Position numbers and translations under genes: made by a program | Source: Ramlibacter terrae | Lineage (GTDB): Bacteria; Pseudomonadota; Gammaproteobacteria; Burkholderiales; Burkholderiaceae_C | Length of the DNA: 64,000 bases | Assembly: GCA_013127575.1 (NCBI GenBank) | Contig: CP053418.1 | Span: 2,294,001-2,358,000 of the forward strand | Direction of reading: 5' to 3' | The notes under the pieces: generated by a model | The model's input: the letters and a program-made list of their open reading frames with translations, nothing else | The model's database searches: none | What the model was told of the DNA's origin: nothing | Part shown: piece after piece, positions 54,325-64,000 of the stretch | Layout of the letters: every line of letters begins with the position of its first letter | Numbering within the stretch: position 1 is the stretch's first letter

Positions 54325-54783
54325 TCAGGCGCGGCCGCGCAGGTCCGGGAAGCGGTCCCGTGCGTTGGCGACGCCGTCGCCATCGCGGTCCCGGTCGTGG
54401 CGGTTCTGGATGCCGTCGCGGTCCGGGTCGCCCATCGGGCCCCTGTTGTTGCGTGCCACGTTGCGCACGTTCGGGTTCGGGTCGCGGCTGTTCACGATGC
54501 CGTCGCCGTCGCGGTCCGCGTCGTGCTGGTTCCGGATCCCGTCGCGGTCGATGTCGCCGAACGGCCCGAACGGGTTGGCTTGCGCCACGTTGCGGACGTT
54601 CGGGTTCGGGTCGCGCTGGTTCGGGATGCCGTCGCCGTCGCGGTCGCGGTCATGCATGTTCAGGATGCCGTCGCGGTCGATGTCGCCGCGCGGGTGGAAG
54701 CCGGCCCCGGGCACGGGCCGCCGCGCCGAACAGCATCAGCGACGCCCGAGGAGGGCGCTTGCGAGGAGGGTCTTGCGTTGCAT
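54325..54783 (-). CDS. Secreted thrombospondin-type-3 (calcium-binding) repeat protein, frame breaks
   Basis: MQRKTLLASALLGASLMLFG (after repair near 54743) is a signal peptide. The mature part is almost entirely repeats of the type DIDRDGILNMHDRDRDGDG and DPNPNVRNVA. These Asp-rich DxDxDG loops bind calcium in thrombospondin type-3 repeats. About 153 residues. Breaks occur in the signal region only (54743, 54724). It lies 12 bases downstream of a second gene with the same repeats on the same strand, apparently a duplicate. Confidence 0.7.
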
Positions 54784-54795
54784 GGTCAGGCCTCC

Positions 54796-55314
54796 TTAGC
54801 TGCGGTTGCGGTTGTCCGGGAACTGGTCGCGGTGGTTCGGCACGCCGTCGCCGTCGCGGTCGCGGTCGTTGCGGTTGGAGACGCCGTCGCGGTCGATGTC
54901 GCCGTTGGGGCCCCGGCCGCCGCGGCGGTTGTCGGCGTAGCCGTCGCCGTTGCGGTCGCGGTCGTAGCGGTTGGCGATGCCGTCGCCGTCACGGTCGCCG
55001 TTCGGGCCGCGGCGCTCCCACGTGTTGCCCACCAGCACCCACTGGCCGTTGCCGCGCTGCACCCAGCGGGGCTCGCGGTAGTCGTAGCCGTTGCGCGCGG
55101 TCAGCCAATGGCCTTGCACCCACACGTGCTGGTTGCCACGCCACTCGTAGTGGCCGGGCGCCCAGACATACCCCCGGCGCGGGGCGGGCACCACTTCGTA
55201 CTGGGGCGCTGGCGGCGCGACCGAGACGATGGCGGTGTACTGCGCGTTGGCGGCGGCGCCGAACCCGAGCAGCGAGGCAGCGATGATGCCGCCGAGAATG
55301 GTCTTGTTGTTCAT
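54796..55314 (-). CDS. YXWGXW-like secreted protein with C-terminal thrombospondin-type-3 repeats
   Basis: 172 residues in an intact frame. MNNKTILGGIIAASLLGFG is the signal peptide, cleaved after ANA. Residues ~30-95 carry the aromatic pattern GYVWAPGHYEWRGNQHVWVQ, a WxPGxW-type surface motif common in Burkholderiales exported proteins. Residues ~100-172 are calcium-loop repeats (DRDGDGIANRYDRDRNGDG). The combination suggests a surface or periplasmic calcium-stabilised protein; its function is unknown. AGGGA lies upstream of the ATG. Confidence 0.78.
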   Translation of the reverse strand: MNNKTILGGIIAASLLGFGAAANAQYTAIVSVAPPAPQYEVVPAPRRGYVWAPGHYEWRGNQHVWVQGHWLTARNGYDYREPRWVQRGNGQWVLVGNTWERRGPNGDRDGDGIANRYDRDRNGDGYADNRRGGRGPNGDIDRDGVSNRNDRDRDGDGVPNHRDQFPDNRNRS

Positions 55315-55482
55315 GTCGCATCCCTTTCGAAGTTGGAATGGACACACTGTGGCCGTGCGCGGCCGTGGCGCGCATCGGACCGTGGCCGTTAAGTTCGTCG
55401 GAGTCGTCCTATGCCAGGACGCGGTGCTTACAACTGGACGCCCCAGCTATACAAAGGGCGTGAAGAACTTCGCAGTCGAAGC

Positions 55483-56995
55483 TCAGCGTCGCTTCTTCTG
55501 CACGATGACGGGCTTGCGCACCGGCGCCTTCGTGGCGGCACGCACCGGCGCGGTGGCGCGCACCGGCGAAGCCGCGCGCGGGGCCGCGGCACGCAGCGGC
55601 AGGTGCAGCACGACCTGCTGGCCCGCCTTGAATACCGCCGATGCGGCGATGTCGTTCCAGTCGGCCACCTGCGACGCGCTCAGGTTGTAGCGGCGCGCGA
55701 TGCTCGCCACCGACTCGCCGCGTCGCGCCTTCACCACCGTGCGGCGAGTCACGACCTCCGGGGCCAGGCTGAGTTGCGCGTTGTCGGCCACGTGGCCGGC
55801 CACGTCCTGGCCGCCGCTGTTGCCGCGCGGCACGATCAGCACGGAGCCCGCCTTGATGATCATCCGCGGCGGGATGCTGTTGACGGCGCGCAGGTCGCCT
55901 TCGGACATGCCGGTGCGGCGCGCCGCTTCGGGCACGCTCATGGTGGCCGGCGCGCTCCGGCGGTCCAGCTGGCGAACTTGCCGGCGCTGTACTCGGCGAA
56001 GTTGCGCTTGAAGACCGTGGCGTTGTCCCGGGGCAGCAGGATCTGCGGCGTGCCGGCCGCCAGGATGACCGGGCGGTTGTGCTGAGGATTCAGCGCCTTG
56101 AAGTCCTCGATCTTCACGTCGGCCAGCTTGGCGGCCAGTTCGACGTCCATGTCGCGTTCGAGCGTGACCGACTGGAAGTACGGGTGGTTCTCGATCAGCG
56201 GCAGTTCGGCGCGGAACTGCTCCGGGTTGGCCACGATGTTCTTGACGGCCTGCAGCTTGGGCACGTAGTTGCGCGTCTCGTCCGGCATGTTCAGCTCGGT
56301 GTACGAGGTGCCGAGGCCGGCGCGCTGGTTGGCCTTGATGGCGCGGCCCACGCTGCCTTCGCCCCAGTTGTACGCGGCCAGCGCCGGTGCCAGTCGCCGA
56401 ACATGCCGTGCAGCTTCTGCAGGTAGTCGAGCGCGGCGCGCGTGGAGGCCAGCACGTCGCGGCGGTCGTCGCGGAAGACGTTCTGCTTCAGGTCGAAGTC
56501 GCGGCCGGTGGCCGGCATGAACTGCCACATGCCCCGCGCGCGCGCTGGAGACCGCCTGCGGGTTGAAGGCGCTCTCGATGAAGGGCAGCAGCGCCAGTTC
56601 GGTCGGCATGTTGCGGCGTTCGAGTTCCTCGACGACGTGGAACAGGTACTTGCGCGAGCGGTCCGTCATCCGCTGGATGTAGTCGGGCCGGCTGGCGTAC
56701 CACTGCTCCTGCTTGCGCACCAGGTCCTGGTCGAGGTCGGGCATCGCGAAGCCGCGGCGGATGCGGTGCCACAGGTCGGGCGGCGCCTCGAGGCCGGCCA
56801 CCGCGCGCGAGCTGATCTCGCTGTTCTGGAGCGCGCTCAGGGGGCCGCCGGGAACGACGGCGGGCAGGCGGGGGGCGGGGGTGACGGAGTTCTCGGCCGA
56901 GGCGGCAGGGCTGCCGCCGGCGGGGGCCCCGGGTCGTCGCGCAGCCGGCAAGCGCGAAGGCGGCGACCGGGGGGGAGGAGGTGGTACTGCTTCAT
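55483..56995 (-). CDS. mltD: Membrane-bound lytic murein transglycosylase D, several frame breaks
   Basis: MltD cleaves peptidoglycan glycan strands, forming 1,6-anhydro ends. After repair [19 protein letters not shown] is a lipoprotein signal. The catalytic region has LLPFIESAFNPQAVSSA (Glu) and ALAAYNWGEGSVGRAI. Two LysM-like modules follow: one around DFKALNPQHNRPVILAAG, the other around VVKARRGESVASIARRYN. Breaks are near 56980 (CCGG for CCTGG), 56545, 56393 (CACCGG) and 55957 (GCCGG). About 505 residues. The start overlaps the gloB stop (ATGA), matching the conserved gloB-mltD pair. Confidence 0.93.
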
Positions 56996-57764
56996 CTGAA
57001 TTCGTTCTTCCATTGGCGCAGGCTCGCGAAGACCGCGACCGCATCGTTCTCGTCGGCGCCGTCGTGCGCATGCGCGGCATGCGCCACCGCCGGGACCCGG
57101 GCGCGCAGGAAGGGGTTGATCCGTGTCTCCTGCGCGATGCTGGAGGGCAGGGTGGGTTCGCCCCGCGCCCGCAGCGCCACGCATTGTTGCCGGTAATCGG
57201 CCAGATCGGTGTTGCGCGGCTCCACCGCGATTGCAAAGTTCAGGTTCGACAGCGTGTATTCGTGCGTGCAGCACACCCGCGTGGCTGCCGGCAACGCAGC
57301 CAGTTTGTCGAGCGAGTCCAGCATCTGCGCCGGCGTGCCCTCGAACAGGCGGCCGCAGCCGCCGGAGAAAAGCGTGTCGCCGCAGAATACCAGCGGCGTG
57401 CCGGCGACGTCGGCGCAGTAATAGGCGATGTGGCCCGCCGTGTGCCCCGGCACGTCGAACACTTCGAAGCGCAGGCCCAGGACCGTGATGGCGTCGCCTT
57501 CGGACAGGCGCGTGAGGGGCTCGGGAATCTTCTCGTAGGCCGGCCCCCAGACCACGGCGCCGGTGGCTTCGCGCACCGCGTCCACGCCGCCGGTGTGATC
57601 CTGGTGGTGGTGGGTGACTAGAATCGCTTCGAGTTGCAGGCCGGTGCGTTCCGGTACGCCAGCACGGGCTGTGCGTCCCCGGGGTCGACGACGAGGGCCC
57701 GCTGTCCATCGTGCAGCAGCCAGAGGTAGTTGTCCTGGAAGGCGGGCAGCGGAATCAACTTCAT
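56992..57764 (-). CDS. gloB: Hydroxyacylglutathione hydrolase (glyoxalase II), one frame break
   Basis: GloB hydrolyses S-lactoylglutathione in methylglyoxal detoxification. [20 protein letters not shown] is the standard start; [12 protein letters not shown] is the binuclear metal site, and [29 protein letters not shown] and [14 protein letters not shown] supply the other ligands. A break near 57652 (TACCGGAA for TACCTGGAA) is repaired to 257 residues. Its ATG shares the CATG at 57762-57765 with the divergent methyltransferase start. It overlaps mltD downstream. Confidence 0.95.
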
Positions 57765-58539
57765 GAGCGACCAGATTATAGGAATGCAGCAGTGGTTTGA
57801 AACACCGCCCGGCCGGTATCTGCTGGCGTGGGAGCGGGCCGAGTTCGACCGCGCGGTGGGCGACATCTTCGGCTACCACGCGCTGCAACTGGGGCTGCCG
57901 GAGCTCGATACGCTGGCCGCCAACCGCATGCCGCACAAGTGGCTGGCGCTGAGCGAGCCGCAATCCGTCGATGCCGCGGTGAAGCCCGCGCTGGTCACCA
58001 GCTTCGGCGCGCTGCCCTTCGAGGAGAACAGCCTCGACCTCGTGGTACTGCCGCATTCGCTGGAGCTGAACCTCGATCCGCACGCCACGCTGCGCGAGGT
58101 CGAGCGGGTGCTGGTGCCCGAAGGCAAGGTGGTGGTCTGCTGCCTGAACCCGGCCAGCCTCTGGGGCCTGCGCCAGAAGCGCGCCCACCTGTACCGGCGC
58201 CTCGGCTTCGGCGAGCTGTACCTGCCCGATGCCGGCGACTTCATCGGCTACCGCCGGCTGCGCGACTGGCTGCGGCTGCTGAGCTTCGAGGTCGAGAGCA
58301 GCAGCTTCGGCTGCTGGCGCCCGGCCATGTCCAGCGAGAAATGGCTGGAACGCTATGACTGGATGGACGGCGTCGGCCGGCGCTGGTGGCCGTTTCTCGG
58401 CGCCGTCTATTTCATCGTGGCCGTCAAGCGGGTGCGGGGCGTGAAGCTGCTCGCACCCAAGTGGAAGCCGGCGAAGGCGCGGGCCACCGCGCCGGTGCCG
58501 CTGGCGAACCGCAGCCACCGCAATTCGAAAGAGCAATGA
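57763..58539 (+). CDS. Class I SAM-dependent methyltransferase
   Basis: 258 residues in an intact frame. [19 protein letters not shown] is characteristic of the methyltransferase found beside gloB and rnhA in many proteobacteria. [20 protein letters not shown] and [20 protein letters not shown] fit Methyltransf_11. The classical Gly-rich SAM loop is degenerate. ATG 57763 overlaps the divergent gloB start; ATG 57784 (preceded by TAGGA) is an alternative. The stop overlaps the rnhA ATG (ATGA). The substrate is unknown. Confidence 0.88.
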   Translation: MSDQIIGMQQWFETPPGRYLLAWERAEFDRAVGDIFGYHALQLGLPELDTLAANRMPHKWLALSEPQSVDAAVKPALVTSFGALPFEENSLDLVVLPHSLELNLDPHATLREVERVLVPEGKVVVCCLNPASLWGLRQKRAHLYRRLGFGELYLPDAGDFIGYRRLRDWLRLLSFEVESSSFGCWRPAMSSEKWLERYDWMDGVGRRWWPFLGAVYFIVAVKRVRGVKLLAPKWKPAKARATAPVPLANRSHRNSKEQ

Positions 58540-59008
58540 ACCAGATCGAGATCTACACCGACGGCGCCTGCAAGGGCAACCCGGGGCCGGGCGGATGGGG
58601 GCGCTGCTGCGCTCCGGCCCCACGCAGAAGGAAATCTACGGGGGTGAACTGGGCACCACCAACAACCGCATGGAGCTGATGGCGGTGATCCAGGCGCTGG
58701 AGGCGCTCAAGCGCCCGTGCGCCGTCACGCTGTACCTCGACAGCCAGTACGTGCTGAAAGGCATCACCGAGTGGCTGCCCGGGTGGAAGGCGAAGGGGTG
58801 GAAGACGGCGAGCAAGCAGCCGGTGAAGAACGTGGAGCTCTGGCAGCGGCTCGACGACCTGGTGGCCCATGGCGGCCACAAGATCGACTGGCGCTGGGTG
58901 CGCGGCCACAACGGCGATGCCGGCAACGAGCGCGCCGACGCGCTGGCCAATCTGGGGGTGGCGCAGGCCCTGTCCGGGAGCGCGCCCAAGGCGCCGCCGG
59001 CAATGTAA
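58536..59008 (+). CDS. rnhA: Ribonuclease HI, one frame break
   Basis: RNase HI degrades RNA in RNA-DNA hybrids. The DEDD residues lie in [39 protein letters not shown] and [17 protein letters not shown]. One break near 58600 is a shortened G run (TGGGGG for TGGGGGG), not CCWGG. Repair gives 157 residues. It is coupled to the upstream methyltransferase. The 153 bases after its stop show no ORF or clear promoter before the RND adaptor. Confidence 0.95.
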
Positions 59009-59161
59009 AGACGCCACAACGCTGGCACTTATCGTGCATGCGGGGCTCTGCCATCTGGGCGGGGGCTATGCCCGGCCGCATACCTGCTGTTACATTGGCA
59101 GTTTGGCCCCGGGGCGCGGTCCCGGTGGCGCCTGCACGCACTCTTCGACGGATCAGTATTC

Positions 59162-60428
59162 ATGGCATTGAAGGCAATCCATACCGCGGTCGCCGTCGTC
59201 GGCATCGCCGTGGCGTCCGGCGCCGCCTGGTGGTTCCAGCACAAGCCGGCCCCGGCCAGCGCGCAGGCCGCCCAGCCGGCTGCCGGTGGAAACGCACCGG
59301 CGGGTGGCCCCGCCGGCCCTCGCGGCCGCCGGCGGTCGAAGTGGCACGGGTCGAAGTGGCCACGCTCACCGACGATGGCCAGGCGGTCGGCAGCCTGCGT
59401 TCGCGCCAGAGCGTGGTGCTGCGCCCCGAGGTGTCGGGCCGCGTCACCCAGATCAACTTCCGTGACGCCCAGCGCGTGCGCCGTGGCCAGCTCCTCGTGC
59501 AGCTCGACGACCAGCTGCCGATGGCGCAGGTGAAGCAGGCCGAGGCCGAGGTCTCCATCGCGCGCGCCAACCACAAGCGCAACCGGGGAACTGGTGGAAG
59601 AGAAGTTCATCGCCCAGCGCGCCGTGGACGAAAGCGCCGCCAACCTGCAGGTCGCCGAAGCCAAGCTGTCGCTGGCGCGCGCCACGCTGGCCCGCCTGAA
59701 GATCGTCGCGCCGTTCGACGGCATCGCGGGCATCCGCAACGTGAGCGTCGGCGATTACCTCAAGGACGGCGCCGACATCGTGAACATCGAAGACCTCGAT
59801 GCGGTGTTCGTCGACTTCCGCATGCCCGAGCGCTTCCAGACCAAGCTGCGTCCCGGCCAGAACGCGATGGTCGACCTCGACGCCCTGCCGGGCCAGCGCT
59901 GGTCCGCCGTCATCCCGGCCATCGACCCGCTGGTCGACGCCAATGGCCGCTCGGTCGGCGTGCGCGGCTGCATCGACAACCGCCAGCTGCAGCTGCGCCC
60001 GGGCATGTTCGCGCGCATCACCCCGGTGTTCGGCGTGCGCGAAAGCGCGCGCGTGGTGCCCGAGGAAGCCATCGTCCCGCAGGGCGGCCGCCAGTACGTG
60101 TACAAGCTGGTGGACGGCCCCGACCAGACACTCGCATCGCCCAGCGCGTCGAGATCAAGGTCGGCATCCGCCAGCCCGGCAAGGTGGAGATCACCCGGGG
60201 CCTGCAGCCCGGCGACCTCGTCGTCACGGCCGGCCAGCAGCGCATCCAGCGTGACGGCATGCCGGTGCGCGTGCTCGACGTGCCGCGCGGCGCGCAGCAG
60301 CCCGGCACCGCCGGGGCCGGCGCCGGTCCGGCGCGCCGGTCGCCGCCGCGGCCCAGCTCGTGCCCGCCGCGCCCGGCAATCCCTGCGCCGCCCTCGCCAC
60401 GGTGCAGCCGCGCCCGCGCGCCGGCTGA
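59162..60428 (+). CDS. RND efflux periplasmic adaptor (membrane fusion protein), frame breaks
   Basis: About 422 residues after repair. The N-terminal anchor is HTAVAVVGIAVASGAAWWF, then a Gly/Pro/Ala-rich linker. The barrel-sandwich motif follows: QSVVLRPEVSGRVTQINFRD and RRGQLLVQLDDQLP. A coiled-coil hairpin comes next (VKQAEAEVSIARANHKRN), then LARLKIVAPFDGIAGIRNVS. Breaks are near 59324 (CGCCGG for CGCCTGG), 59588 (extra G), 60130 and 60332 (GTCCGG for GTCCTGG). It precedes the RND pump by 16 bases. No outer-membrane channel gene is present in the window. Confidence 0.92.
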
Positions 60429-60444
60429 CGCCGGGGAGACCTCC

Positions 60445-63400
60445 ATGCAGTTGCCCGAGATTTCCATCCGGCGGCCGGTGTTCGCCACCGTGCTGTCGCT
60501 GCTGGTCGTGCTGGTCGGTGCGGTCAGCTTCGACCGGCTCTCCGTGCGCGAGTACCCGAAGATCGACGAGCCGGTGGTGACCGTCACCACCCGCTACCCC
60601 GGCGCCTCCGCCGAGGTGATCGAGTCGCAGATCTCCAAGCCGCTCGAAGACTCCATCGCCGGCATCGACGCGGTCGACGTGATCACCTCGATCAGCCGCG
60701 CCGAGCAGAGCCAGATCTCGGTGCGCTTCCGCCTCGAGAAGGATCCGGACGCCGCCGCCGCCGAAGTGCGCGACCGCACGGCGCGCGTGCGCAACCGGCT
60801 GCCGCAGGAAATCGACGAGCCGGTGATCGCCAAGGTGGAGGCCGATGCCTTCCCGGTGATCTTCCTGACGTTCTCCAGCGACACCATGACGCGGCTGCAG
60901 ATCAACGACATGGTGAGCCGCATCGCCAAGCCGCGCCTGCAGACCGTGACGGGCGTGGCCGACGTGCGCATCTACGGCGAGCGCAAGTACGCCATGCGCG
61001 TCTGGCTCGACGCGCAGAAGCTCGCCGGCTTCAAGCTGACCTCGCAGGACGTCGAGGACGCGATCCGCCGCAGCAACCTCGAGCTGCCGGGCGGCCGCAT
61101 CGAGTCGCAGCAGCGCGAGTTCAGCGTCACGTCGCAGACCGACCTGATCCGGCCGGCGCAGTTCGCCGACATCACGGTCAAGAACGTCAACGGCTTCCCC
61201 GTGAAGATCCGCGACGTGGCGCGGGTGGAAGAGGGCGCCGCCGACGAGCGCAGCGCGGTGCGCCTGAACGGCCGCGACGCGATCTCCGCCGGCGTGATCC
61301 GCCAGGCCACGGCCAACCCGCTGGAGCTGTCGCGCGGCGTGCGCGAGATGATCCCCAAGCTCAAGCAGGACCTGCCGGGCGACGTGGTGATCGACATCGC
61401 CAACGACAACTCGGTCTTCATCGACCGCTCGATCAAGAACGTGTACCAGACCATCATCGAGGCGGTGGTGCTGGTGGCGCTGGTGATCTTCTTCTTCCTG
61501 CGCACCTTCCGCGCGTCGATCATCCCGATCGTGACGATCCCGGTCAGCCTGGTGGGCACCTTCGCGCTGATGGCGCTGGCCGGCTTCTCGATCAACACGC
61601 TGACGCTGCTGGCGCTGGTGCTGGCGATCGGCCTCGTCGTGGACGACGCCATCGTGATGCTGGAGAACATCTTCCGGCACATCGAAGAAGGGCTGGACCC
61701 GTTCTCGGCGTCGATCAAGGGGGCGCGCGAGATCGGCTTCGCGGTCATCACGATGACGGCCACGCTGGTGGCGGTGTACGCGCCGCTCGCCTTCACGCCG
61801 GGCCGCACCGGGCGGCTGTTCATCGAATTCGCGCTGGCGCTGGCCGGCGCCGTGGTGGTGTCGGGCTTCGTGGCGCTGACGCTCACGCCGATGATGTGTT
61901 CCAAGCTGCTGCGGCACAACCCGAAGCCCAACTGGTTCGACCGGAAGATGGAGCGCGGCCTGACGCGCGTGTCGGACGGCTATGCCAGCCTGCTGCGCTG
62001 GATCATCACCACCGGCTACCACCCGAAGGCGGGCGAGCGCGGCGCCGGCGTCCTGGCGCGGCGCGTGTTCGTCCGGCGCGGTGGATCGTCATCGGCGGCA
62101 TGCTGCTCAGCGCGATCGCGATTTCGCTCGTCTACCCGAGCATGCGGTCGGAGCTGTCGCCGATCGAGGATCGCGGCGTGATCTCGTCCAACATCACGGC
62201 GCCCGACGGCGCCACGCTGGACTACACCAACCGCTACGCCCGCGAACTGGAGCGCCGGGCGGCCAGTACAAGGAATTCGACCGGATCTTCGCCAACGTGG
62301 GCAACCCGTCGGTGTCGCAGGGCAACGTGACCTACCGCACCGTCGACTGGGAAGACCGCAAGCGCAGCACCATCGAACTGGCGCGCGAGCTCGGCCCCAA
62401 GATGGCCGCGCTGCCGGGCGTCAACGCCTTCCCGATCACGCCGCCTTCGCTGGGCGGGGCTTCCGCGACCGGCCGGTGAACTTCGTGATCCAGACGTCCG
62501 ACAGCTACCAGGCGCTCAACCAGGTCGTGCGGCAGATGCTCGACGAGATCGCCAAGCAGCCGGGCATCCTGCAGCCCGACGTCGACCTGCGGCTGAACAA
62601 GCCGGAACTGCGCCTCGACATCGACCGCGCCAAGGCGGCCGACATGGGCGTGCCGGTGGACGCCGTCGCCAAGGCGGTCGAGACGATGCTGGGCGGGCGC
62701 AACGTCACCCGCTACAAGCGCGACGCCGAGCAGTACGACGTGATCGTGCAGATCCAGTCGTCGGGCCGCACCACGCCCGAGGACATCGACGGCATCTACG
62801 TGCGCGGCCGCAACGACACCGTCATCCCGCTGTCGGCGCTGGTCAAGATCAGCGAGAACGTCAGCCCGCGCGAGCTGAACCACTTCGGCCAGCGGCGCTC
62901 CGCCACGATCTCGGCCAACCTCTCGCCCGACTACTCGCTGGGCGAGGCGCTGACGTTCATGAACCAGGCCGCGGGGCGGGTTCTCAAGCCCGGCTACACG
63001 ACCGACCTGAACGGTACCTCGCGCGAGTTCCGCAACTCGCAGGGCGCGCTGGCCATCGTGTTCGTGCTGTCGCTGGTGTTCATCTTCCTGGTGCTGGCCG
63101 CGCAGTTCGAGAGCTTCCTCGACCCGCTGGTGATCATGCTGGCCGTGCCGCTGTCGATGATCGGCGCGCTGCTGGCGCTCAAGTGGTCGGGCGGCTCGCT
63201 CAACGTGTACTCGCAGATCGGGCTGATCACGCTGGTGGGGCTGATCACCAAGCACGGCATCCTGATCGTGGAGTTCACCAACCAGCTGCGCGAACACGGG
63301 CTGGCCACGGTGGACGCGATCGTCAAGGCCGCCGGCCAGCGCCTGCGCCCGATCCTGATGACCACCGGCGCCATGGTGCTGGGCGCGCTGCCCCGGCGCT

Positions 63401-63599
63401 CGCCACCGGCGCCGGCGCCGAAAGCCGCCAGCAGATCGGCTGGGTGATCGTGGGCGGCATGTCGCTGGGCACGCTGCTGACCATCTTCGTGGTGCCCACC
63501 ATGTACTCGGTGTTCGCCCGCGCGAAGGTGCCGGGCGCCAACACGGCGACGGTGGTCGAGACGCCCGTGCACCACGAGCACGACACGGTGGCGAAGTAG
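60445..63599 (+). CDS. RND efflux pump (HAE1 family inner-membrane transporter), four frame breaks
   Basis: Proton-driven tripartite efflux pump, about 1052 residues after repair. IRRPVFATVLSLLVVLVGAV is the first helix. Two large periplasmic domains and 12 membrane segments follow. The proton-relay Asp pair is in GLVVDDAIVMLENIFRHIEE, and the matching Lys is in LVGLITKHGILIVEFTNQ. Breaks are near 62081 (GTCCGG), 62261 (CGCCGG), 62453 (CGGGG for CCAGGG) and 63391 (CCCCGG for CCCCTGG). The substrate is unknown; the pattern suits multidrug or solvent efflux. A terminator follows. Confidence 0.94.
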
Positions 63600-63623
63600 G
63601 GTTGCCTTGCGCCTGAAATGACG

Positions 63624-63660
63624 AATGCCCGCGGGCGCGAGCCGGCGGGCATTTTGCTTT
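63624..63660 (+). terminator. Rho-independent terminator after the RND pump
   Basis: AATGCCCGC (63624-63632) pairs with GCGGGCATT (63645-63653) around a 12-base loop, followed by TTGCTTT. It lies 24 bases after the pump stop. Confidence 0.8.
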
Positions 63661-63698
63661 GCGGAGTGCAGGCGGCGCGGGCCGCCGGCGTCAGCCGC

Positions 63699-64000
63699 TT
63701 ATTCGCACTCGGAGACCAGGACCTTGCAGGCCTTGTTGCCGCATTCGTTCATGGCCATCGTGTTGGCGACGTCCTGCGAGCGGCCATAGCCGACGCCGTA
63801 GTACTTCTTCGAGCCGGCGTAGGCGCCGCACTTGTCGAAGCGCACGACCACCTTGCAGTTCTTGTTGCCCGACTTGCGGCATTCCTTCATGGCTTCGCGG
63901 GCCGCTTCCTCGCGCGAGCTCGCGCCCGTCACCACACCGTAGCCGGGATCGGTTTCACCTTCTTCGTCGTCGACGGCGATGGCGCCGGCGGCCTGCACGC
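63699..64000 (-). CDS. DUF4189-like secreted Cys-rich protein (partial, runs off the window)
   Basis: The readable part has about 99 residues: YGVVTGASSREEAAREAMKE, CRKSGNKNCKVVVRFDKCGA, KKYYGVGYGRSQDVANTMAM and NECGNKACKVLVSECE before TAA at 63699-63701. Paired Cys residues and the repeated A..A...C pattern match DUF4189, a small exported domain. The leading QAAGAIAVDDEEGETD suggests that a signal peptide lies just outside the window. No frame break is seen. It is convergent with the RND pump. Confidence 0.75.
   Translation of the reverse strand, partial: VQAAGAIAVDDEEGETDPGYGVVTGASSREEAAREAMKECRKSGNKNCKVVVRFDKCGAYAGSKKYYGVGYGRSQDVANTMAMNECGNKACKVLVSECE

Noticed and set aside
54330-55010. 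Short GGTCGC-type repeats as a CRISPR array or satellite
   Set aside because: Units are in frame and encode DxDxDG calcium loops; there are no regular spacers.

Overview
ORGANISM AND DATA QUALITY. The window is GC-rich chromosomal DNA from a betaproteobacterium, most likely Burkholderiales (Comamonadaceae-like). The evidence is the gene order uppS-cdsA-dxr-rseP-bamA-skp-lpxD-fabZ-lpxA-lpxB-rnhB, the run rlmE-ftsH-folP-glmM followed by phosphate genes, and a betaproteobacterial SRP RNA beside dnaX. There is no CRISPR array, prophage, insertion sequence or rRNA/tRNA gene. The dominant feature is technical. Roughly one hundred frame breaks interrupt nearly every long gene, including essential ones (bamA, dxr, carA, carB, ftsH, rho, dnaX). 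Almost all are repaired by restoring CCTGG or CCAGG at the break, so the sequence carries indel errors concentrated at CCWGG. This is the pattern expected from uncorrected long-read data on CCWGG-modified DNA. Genes below are given over their reconstructed full span, with the breaks noted; they should not be read as pseudogenes.

LAYOUT. 1-11133 (+): end of uppS, then the envelope operon cdsA, dxr, rseP, bamA, skp, lpxD, fabZ, lpxA, lpxB, then rnhB and a SpoU-type RNA methyltransferase, mostly joined by ATGA/GTGA overlaps. 11134-17435 (+): palindromic repeats and a promoter, carA, a small secreted protein of unknown function, carB, a hairpin leader, greA and a DUF4149 membrane protein. 17413-23423: yhbY (-), then rlmE, ftsH, folP, glmM and a MOSC protein (+).

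23509-39352 is a phosphate and polyphosphate region: two small unknown proteins, a PhoX-type phosphatase (-), ppk, sixA, a ribbon-helix-helix regulator with a tandem-repeat operator (-), ppx (-), a type-I periplasmic binding protein (-), and pstS-pstC-pstA-pstB-phoU-phoB-phoR (+). PhoB-box-like 11-bp repeats lie in the pstS/binding-protein intergenic region, upstream of phoX, and possibly before the 24091 gene.

39300-44673 (-): MATE transporter, ArnT-like glycosyltransferase, rpmE (type B), rho, trxA. 44845-48029: hybrid-location two-component genes (kinase +, regulator -) and a small outer-membrane-like protein. 48173-51478: SRP RNA (-), dnaX with an A9 slippery run, ebfC, recR, a MAPEG protein (+). 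51590-54279 (+): NitT/TauT-type ABC transporter. 54325-57764 (-): two thrombospondin-type-3 repeat proteins, mltD, gloB. 57763-63599 (+): SAM methyltransferase, rnhA, RND adaptor and RND pump. 63699-end (-): DUF4189 protein running off the window. No gene-free stretch exceeds 300 bases; the longest (11134-11371, 44163-44340, 44674-44844, 59009-59161) are described where something is visible.
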